Assembly: GCA_904501705.1 (NCBI GenBank)
Contig: CAJGCA010000032.1
Coordinates: 1 to 17,808, forward strand
Length of the DNA: 17,808 nucleotides
DNA from: Clostridiaceae bacterium
Lineage (GTDB): Bacteria > Bacillota > Clostridia > Oscillospirales > Acutalibacteraceae
Direction of reading: 5' to 3'
Shown here: one piece after another, positions 14,310 to 17,808 of the stretch
Numbering within the stretch: the first letter of the stretch is position 1
How the letters are laid out: every line of letters starts with the position of its first letter
Translations under genes and position numbers: made by a program
The notes under the pieces: model-generated
What the model saw: the letters and a program-made list of their open reading frames with translations, nothing else
Database searches by the model: none
Told to the model about the DNA's origin: nothing

Positions 14310-14738
14310 ATGGGACTGTTCGGAAAATTCTGGGGCGACGAAGAAGAACTGGATGACGAGACCGAGATCGTTGCCGAAGAAAGTATTATGCGCAAAGACG
14401 ACGATCGCACGCCTTCCGAAGGCGGTAAGCGCGGCAACAAGGTCGTGAATATTCATGCTACGGCGCAGTTGCAGGTTGTTTTAGTTAAGCCTGAGCGTTT
14501 TGACGATGCGAGCGCTGTCGCGGATCACCTCAACGCTAAGCGCACGGTGGTGCTGAATCTCGAATCTGCCAACAAGGATGTTGCGCGCCGTATTCTTGAT
14601 TTCCTCAGCGGTGTCGCTTACGCGAACGACGGTCAGATCAAGAAGGTCGCGAACTGCACCTTCATCATCACGCCCTATAACGTCGGCTTGATGGGCGATC
14701 TGCTCGACGAGCTGGAGAACAATGGCCTCTATTTCTGA
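14310..14738 (+). CDS. sepF: cell division protein SepF
   Basis: The 142-residue protein anchors and organises FtsZ at the division site. The N-terminal MGLFGKFWG is an amphipathic membrane-binding segment, followed by an acidic, charged linker to about residue 48 and the SepF core (VVNIHATAQLQVVLVKPERF to NVGLMGDLLDELENNGLYF). The core shows the conserved DVARRILDFLSGVAYA-like helix (KDVARRILDFLSGVAYANDG). GGAGGT at 14297-14302 lies 7 bases before the ATG. The 3' end overlaps ylmH by 17 bases. Confidence 0.96.
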   Translation: MGLFGKFWGDEEELDDETEIVAEESIMRKDDDRTPSEGGKRGNKVVNIHATAQLQVVLVKPERFDDASAVADHLNAKRTVVLNLESANKDVARRILDFLSGVAYANDGQIKKVANCTFIITPYNVGLMGDLLDELENNGLYF

Positions 14739-15489
14739 TCGAAACCAATCGGACGCGTGGCTGCGCTCGCGCATAGAAGATACGCTCTTTCTATGTGATC
14801 GGCGCAGCACGCCTGCGTTTTTGGGCTTTTTAGATGAAGCCGAACAACAGACCGCGCGACAAATTCTCGCCCGCGTTGATTCGGAACGCTATCGTTTTTG
14901 GGGCGGATACGAAGATGCGGAGCGTTGTGTGCTTGGTTGCTTCCCGGAGTATCTCGCGCCACAATGCGAGGATTTTCCTTTAGTTCGGGTGGCGTTTCGT
15001 TACCGCGCCGAAAAAGCACTGACCCACCGTGATGTTCTCGGTACGCTGTTGGCTCAGGGAATTAAGCGTGAGACGATTGGCGATATTCTGTGCACGGACG
15101 GTCTTGTGATCGTTTTTCTGCGCGAGGAGATCGTGCCCTACATTCGCGAACAGATCAGCAAGATGGGCGGTGTGGGTGTAAAGATCGACGACGAGTTTGA
15201 TGGTCCGTTGCCTGTCCTTCGGACATACAAGGAGCTGCAGGACACCATTGCTTCGCCACGCTTGGATGCGGTGGTAAAGTCGCTGTTGGGCTGTTCGCGC
15301 GAGAAGGCGTCGCAGATGATCGTTTCCGGTATGGTCAGCCTTGATCATATGGTCGTTACGCACGTTTCGACTGCCGTATCGGCTGAATCGGTCATATCTG
15401 TGCGTGGATACGGTCGTTTTATTGTTGACCGCATTGGGCCGCCGACAAAGAAAGGGCGCTTGTATCTGAGTGCCAGGAAGTGTGTATAA
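14722..15489 (+). CDS. ylmH: YlmH family S4-domain RNA-binding protein
   Basis: The 255-residue protein matches YlmH of the Gram-positive division cluster. The N-terminal domain includes GGYEDAERCVLGCFPEY, and the middle has GTLLAQGIKRETIGDIL. The C-terminal S4 RNA-binding domain runs from about residue 178 (RLDAVVKSLLGCSREKASQM). Relatives have been tied to rescue of stalled 50S subunits and to division genes by position; here the link is context only. Its ATG overlaps sepF by 17 bases and uses GGAG at 14713-14716 inside that gene. Confidence 0.93.
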   Translation: MASISDRNQSDAWLRSRIEDTLFLCDRRSTPAFLGFLDEAEQQTARQILARVDSERYRFWGGYEDAERCVLGCFPEYLAPQCEDFPLVRVAFRYRAEKALTHRDVLGTLLAQGIKRETIGDILCTDGLVIVFLREEIVPYIREQISKMGGVGVKIDDEFDGPLPVLRTYKELQDTIASPRLDAVVKSLLGCSREKASQMIVSGMVSLDHMVVTHVSTAVSAESVISVRGYGRFIVDRIGPPTKKGRLYLSARKCV

Positions 15490-15490
15490 T
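15460..15490 (+). promoter_or_regulatory. possible promoter for divIVA within the end of ylmH
   Basis: TATAAT at 15485-15490 overlaps the ylmH stop codon, and TTGTAT at 15460-15465 lies 19 bases upstream, a spacer longer than ideal. It may give divIVA extra transcription or may be chance. Confidence 0.3.
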
Positions 15491-15513
15491 TAACACCGAA
15501 AGGATGAATAAAG

Positions 15514-16137
15514 ATGGTTACTGCACAGAACGTGCGCGACGTCCGCTTTACGAAGACGATGGGCGGCTACAAAACGGCTGAGGTGGATTCGTTTCTGGAT
15601 CAATGCGCTGACACGATTGAAGCGTTGAACAAAGACGCTGAGGAAAACACCCGCAAAATGCAGGTGCTGGCCGAGACGATCGTTGATTACCGCAATCAGG
15701 AAGACAGCATCCGCACGGCTCTGATGAGCGCGCAGCGTATGAGCGAGACGGTTATCGCCGAAGCGAACGAGAAGGCTGCCGAAATTGTTGCCCAAGCCGA
15801 AGAAAAGGCAGCGGTAATGGAAGAAGAAACCAAGAAGCGTATCCAGGCAGAGCTGGATGAGCTCGCCCGCATTCAAAAAGAGGTCGTCGCGTTCCGCTCT
15901 CGTCTGCTGGCGACTTATCGCGAGCATCTGACGCTCATCGGTGTGCTTGCCGACGAAGAAAAGGAAGAGGCGGTCACGAAAGAGGCGGCTGTTTCTGCGC
16001 CGACCGCCGAGGAAAAGGTGGAGGCAGACGATGCCCCCAAAGCCGAGGAACAAACCGCTGAATCGGTGCTCGTTCCCGATACTGCGCAAGACGTTAAGAT
16101 CGACATCTCCGCTTTTGAGCTGAAGGATGACGAGTGA
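15514..16137 (+). CDS. divIVA: DivIVA family polar/septal organising protein
   Basis: The 207-residue protein has the DivIVA N-terminal lipid-binding domain (NVRDVRFTKTMGGYKTAEVDSFLDQC, residues 6-31) with the family's FxxxxxGY and EVDxFLDQ pattern. A long coiled coil runs from about residue 32 to 145, rich in Glu, Ala and Lys. The C-terminal tail from about 150 is acidic and low in complexity, ending DVKIDISAFELKDDE, a short conserved-looking end that could bind partners. It recruits division, growth or sporulation proteins to curved membrane. GAAAGGA at 15498-15504 lies 9 bases before the ATG. A terminator hairpin follows closely. Confidence 0.94.
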   Translation: MVTAQNVRDVRFTKTMGGYKTAEVDSFLDQCADTIEALNKDAEENTRKMQVLAETIVDYRNQEDSIRTALMSAQRMSETVIAEANEKAAEIVAQAEEKAAVMEEETKKRIQAELDELARIQKEVVAFRSRLLATYREHLTLIGVLADEEKEEAVTKEAAVSAPTAEEKVEADDAPKAEEQTAESVLVPDTAQDVKIDISAFELKDDE

Positions 16138-16150
16138 TACGACTCTGTCC

Positions 16151-16179
16151 ACGGATCGGGCATCAGCCCGATCCGTTTT
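16151..16179 (+). terminator. Rho-independent terminator between divIVA and lspA
   Basis: ACGGATCGGGC at 16151-16161 pairs perfectly with GCCCGATCCGT at 16166-16176 around an ATCA loop, followed by TTTTA. It lies 13 bases after the divIVA stop and 23 before the lspA start. No room for a full promoter is seen between it and lspA, so it may be partial. Confidence 0.8.
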
Positions 16180-16202
16180 ATCATCATTGGGAGGAAGGAG
16201 CC

Positions 16203-16769
16203 ATGCTGACGGTGTGGATGTTTCTATTATCAGCGGCGCTGATTATTATTGATCAGGTGACGAAGGCACTGGCGGTTGCGTTTTTGAAGGAGCAGCCCGC
16301 GCTGCCGCTTTGGGAAGGGGTTTTTGAGCTTCAGTACTGCGAAAACCCTGGTATTGCGTTCAGCTTACTGGAAAACCAGCGGTGGCTGTTTATTCCGCTG
16401 ACTTGTATTGTGATGATCCTTTTGATCATTATGCTGCTTCGCAGCGATCTGCGTCATTCGAAGATGTTTTCCTTTAGTGGTGCCTTGATTTTGGCCGGTG
16501 GCATCGGAAATCTCATCGACCGAATTGCGTATAAATACGTCGTCGATTTTCTGTATTTCAAGCTCATCGATTTTCCTATCTTCAATTTCGCCGATTGCTG
16601 TGTGGTGATTGGCGCGATCTTGCTGTTTGCCTACTTACTGTTTGGCTGTAAGGATAGCGATTTCTCCAATTTGAAGGGCTTGATATTCGGCTCGACATCA
16701 ACAACAAAGGAGCAAACCAATGACGATCGAGACCAAAATGTGGATCATTCCGACACAGCAGCAGAATAA
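16203..16769 (+). CDS. lspA: lipoprotein signal peptidase LspA
   Basis: The 188-residue inner-membrane aspartic protease cleaves signal peptides from diacylglyceryl-modified prolipoproteins. Four membrane segments are visible at about 3-22, 62-80, 90-104 and 131-148. Catalytic aspartates are Asp106 (GGIGNLIDRI) and Asp131 (FNFADCC), with the conserved Asn49-Pro-Gly-x-Ala-Phe near the active site. From about 152 the tail is hydrophilic and low in complexity. GGGAGG at 16189-16194 lies 8 bases before the ATG at 16203; an upstream in-frame ATG at 16134 would run translation through the terminator. The final 50 bases overlap the next gene in another frame. Confidence 0.95.
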   Translation: MLTVWMFLLSAALIIIDQVTKALAVAFLKEQPALPLWEGVFELQYCENPGIAFSLLENQRWLFIPLTCIVMILLIIMLLRSDLRHSKMFSFSGALILAGGIGNLIDRIAYKYVVDFLYFKLIDFPIFNFADCCVVIGAILLFAYLLFGCKDSDFSNLKGLIFGSTSTTKEQTNDDRDQNVDHSDTAAE

Positions 16770-17646
16770 ACGGGTTGATGCGTATCTGGCTGCCGAGTTG
16801 GAGATCAGTCGTTCTATGGCACAGCAATGGCTGTCTGATTCGCTGGTTAAGGTGAACGGCAAGGCGATTAACAAAAGCTGTAAGCTCTGTGGCGGCGAAG
16901 AGATCACCGTCGAAATTCCTGCCCCGGTATCGTACGAGGTCAAGGCGGAAAACATCCCGTTGGAAATTGTTTACGAGGACGCGGACCTGCTTGTCGTAAA
17001 CAAACCGAAAGGGATGGTCGTACACCCTGCTGCAGGGCATTATGAAGGCACCTTGGTCAACGCCTTGTTGCATCACTGCGGTGACAGCTTATCCGGCATA
17101 AACGGCGTTCTACGCCCCGGAATCGTGCACCGTATTGATATGGACACCAGTGGCCTGCTGATCGTTGCTAAAAATGACAAAGCACACCAAGGATTATCCG
17201 AGCAGATCAAGGTGCACAGTTTTACACGCGTGTATGAGGCGGTCATTGTCGGGCATTTGAAAGAGTCGCAGGGGACGATTAACGCGCCGATCGGTCGCCA
17301 TCCGATTCAGCGAAAGAAGATGGCGGTAACGGCTACGAATTCTAAGCCTGCAACGACCCATTATGAGGTGCTCGCAGAATATCCCGGTTACAGCCACGTT
17401 CGCCTGCGCCTGGAAACGGGGCGCACGCATCAGATTCGCGTGCATATGGCGTATCTTGGGCACCCGATCGCCGGCGACACCGTCTACGGCGCGGTGAATC
17501 AGCCAAAAGAATGCCGTGAGCTGTGCGGTCAATGTCTGCACGCAAAAGAAATCGGGTTTATCCACCCGATCAGCGGGGAAGAATTGTTTTTCAGCAGCGA
17601 ACTGCCGCCGTATTTTAGTCAGTTTCTTCAGATTCTGCAACCATAA
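16720..17646 (+). CDS. RluA/RluD family 23S rRNA pseudouridine synthase
   Basis: The 308-residue enzyme isomerises uridine to pseudouridine in RNA, probably 23S rRNA. An N-terminal S4 domain occupies about residues 15-75 (KRVDAYLAAELEISRSMAQQWL). The catalytic motif HRIDMDTSG holds Asp140. Other family marks are VVNKPKGMVVHPAAGH, RLETGRTHQIRVH and GHPIAGDTVYG. It is closest in shape to the RluD/YlyB group that follows lspA in many Gram-positives; the exact target uridines cannot be told. AAAGGAG at 16706-16712 lies 7 bases before the ATG, inside the 3' end of lspA, which implies coupled translation. Confidence 0.95.
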   Translation: MTIETKMWIIPTQQQNKRVDAYLAAELEISRSMAQQWLSDSLVKVNGKAINKSCKLCGGEEITVEIPAPVSYEVKAENIPLEIVYEDADLLVVNKPKGMVVHPAAGHYEGTLVNALLHHCGDSLSGINGVLRPGIVHRIDMDTSGLLIVAKNDKAHQGLSEQIKVHSFTRVYEAVIVGHLKESQGTINAPIGRHPIQRKKMAVTATNSKPATTHYEVLAEYPGYSHVRLRLETGRTHQIRVHMAYLGHPIAGDTVYGAVNQPKECRELCGQCLHAKEIGFIHPISGEELFFSSELPPYFSQFLQILQP

Positions 17647-17652
17647 TAAAAT

Positions 17653-17674
17653 AAAAACGGCACATTCATCGTGC
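17653..17674 (+). other. remnant of the rluD-operon terminator, possibly split by the insertion sequence
   Basis: AAAAACGGCAC at 17653-17663 is followed by a 7-base spacer and GTGC at 17671-17674. An intact terminator would continue CGTTTTT; instead the sequence turns to ACAAGTCC, which looks like an insertion-sequence end. The pairing left is only 4 bp. This is a suggestive pattern, not proof. Confidence 0.4.
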
Positions 17675-17697
17675 ACAAGTCCAGTAAAAACGGACAA

Positions 17698-17726
17698 TAG
17701 AAAAAAAGAACCCCCTATGGTAGAAT
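17698..17726 (+). promoter_or_regulatory. candidate transposase promoter inside the leader hairpin
   Basis: TAGAAA at 17698-17703 and TAGAAT at 17721-17726 are 17 bases apart. The -10 overlaps the left arm and loop of the hairpin, so a transcript would begin near 17733 and lack the left arm. Confidence 0.4.
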
Positions 17727-17747
17727 TAAAGAAACTACCATAGGGGG
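17711..17747 (+). promoter_or_regulatory. leader hairpin that can hide the transposase ribosome-binding site
   Basis: CCCCCTATGGTAG at 17711-17723 pairs perfectly with CTACCATAGGGGG at 17735-17747 around an 11-base loop. AGGGGGA at 17742-17748, the ribosome-binding site for the ATG at 17755, lies almost wholly in the right arm. Transcripts coming from outside would fold and block translation. Confidence 0.65.
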
Positions 17748-17754
17748 AATTTTC

Positions 17755-17808
17755 ATGCCAAGAAGTTACAGACATATTAAAGAATATGAAAAAGAGATAT
17801 TGGAACTA
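17755..17808 (+). CDS. transposase N-terminus, IS3-type OrfA-like (partial, runs off the window)
   Basis: Eighteen codons are visible: MPRSYRHIKEYEKEILEL. The peptide resembles the start of helix-turn-helix OrfA proteins of IS3-type elements, where a short basic lead precedes the first helix. AGGGGGA at 17742-17748 lies 6 bases upstream. With so little sequence the family call is tentative; any helix-turn-helix protein of a small mobile element could begin this way. Confidence 0.5.
   Translation, partial: MPRSYRHIKEYEKEILEL

Larger units (their letters stand above)
17672..17808 (+). mobile_element. left end of an insertion sequence, probably IS3 family (partial)
   Basis: The terminal region contains GTCC at 17679-17682 and GGAC at 17692-17695, a leader hairpin and the start of a transposase-like gene that runs off the window. 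The sequence is much richer in A and T than the genes before it. The layout and the peptide MPRSYRHIKEYEKEILEL are like those of IS3-group elements in Firmicutes, recalled from general knowledge. The left boundary is approximate (a TG at 17672 or a few bases later); the right end and inverted repeat are outside the window. Confidence 0.55.

Overview
The window reads as chromosomal DNA of a Gram-positive, Clostridia-type anaerobe. The support is the gene set and order: SepF, YlmH and DivIVA sit together, miaB is followed by a YlbF/YmcA protein as in Bacillus, the MutL carries its own endonuclease motifs with no MutH in view, and there is a bacterial microcompartment (BMC) locus of a kind common in gut Firmicutes. 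An Oscillospirales-like genome would fit, but that placement is inference. Every gene in the window is on the + strand.

Bases 1-4172 are the downstream part of a BMC operon. It holds the last codons of a shell gene cut by the window edge, a divergent hexameric shell protein (BMC-H), and two near-identical canonical BMC-H genes, the first with an in-frame lysine-rich N-terminal extension and a second internal start. A strong hairpin follows, then PduL phosphotransacylase, a pentameric vertex protein (BMC-P), a PduS/RnfC-like flavo-iron-sulfur protein and a PduT-like trimeric shell protein (BMC-T). A Rho-independent terminator closes the operon. PduL would recycle CoA from an acyl-CoA made inside the shell, and PduS would handle redox equivalents. 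The signature enzyme and aldehyde dehydrogenase must lie upstream, so the substrate cannot be named from this window.

Bases 4187-4864 hold a single histidine-phosphatase gene with its own terminator. A good sigma-A promoter (TTGAAA, 17 bp, TATAAT) at 4877-4905 then starts a long run of housekeeping genes: miaB, ylbF/ymcA-like, mutS, mutL, miaA, an HlyD-like membrane adaptor, yggS, sepF, ylmH and divIVA. A terminator hairpin comes next, then lspA and an RluD-family pseudouridine synthase. The genes are tightly packed and several overlap. Three jobs are mixed: tRNA position-37 modification (MiaA plus MiaB), mismatch repair (MutS plus MutL), and division and envelope functions (SepF, YlmH, DivIVA, LspA).

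The last ~140 bases are the left end of an insertion sequence, probably IS3 family, with the first 18 codons of its transposase. It appears to have landed at, or inside, the terminator of the rluD operon. Its leader hairpin would hide the transposase ribosome-binding site in any read-through transcript.

The points most worth a second look are the dual-start shell protein with its basic tail, the mosaic divergence of the two shell paralogs, the PduT-like protein lacking the iron-sulfur cysteine of PduT despite a PduS neighbour, and the self-shielding leader of the insertion sequence.
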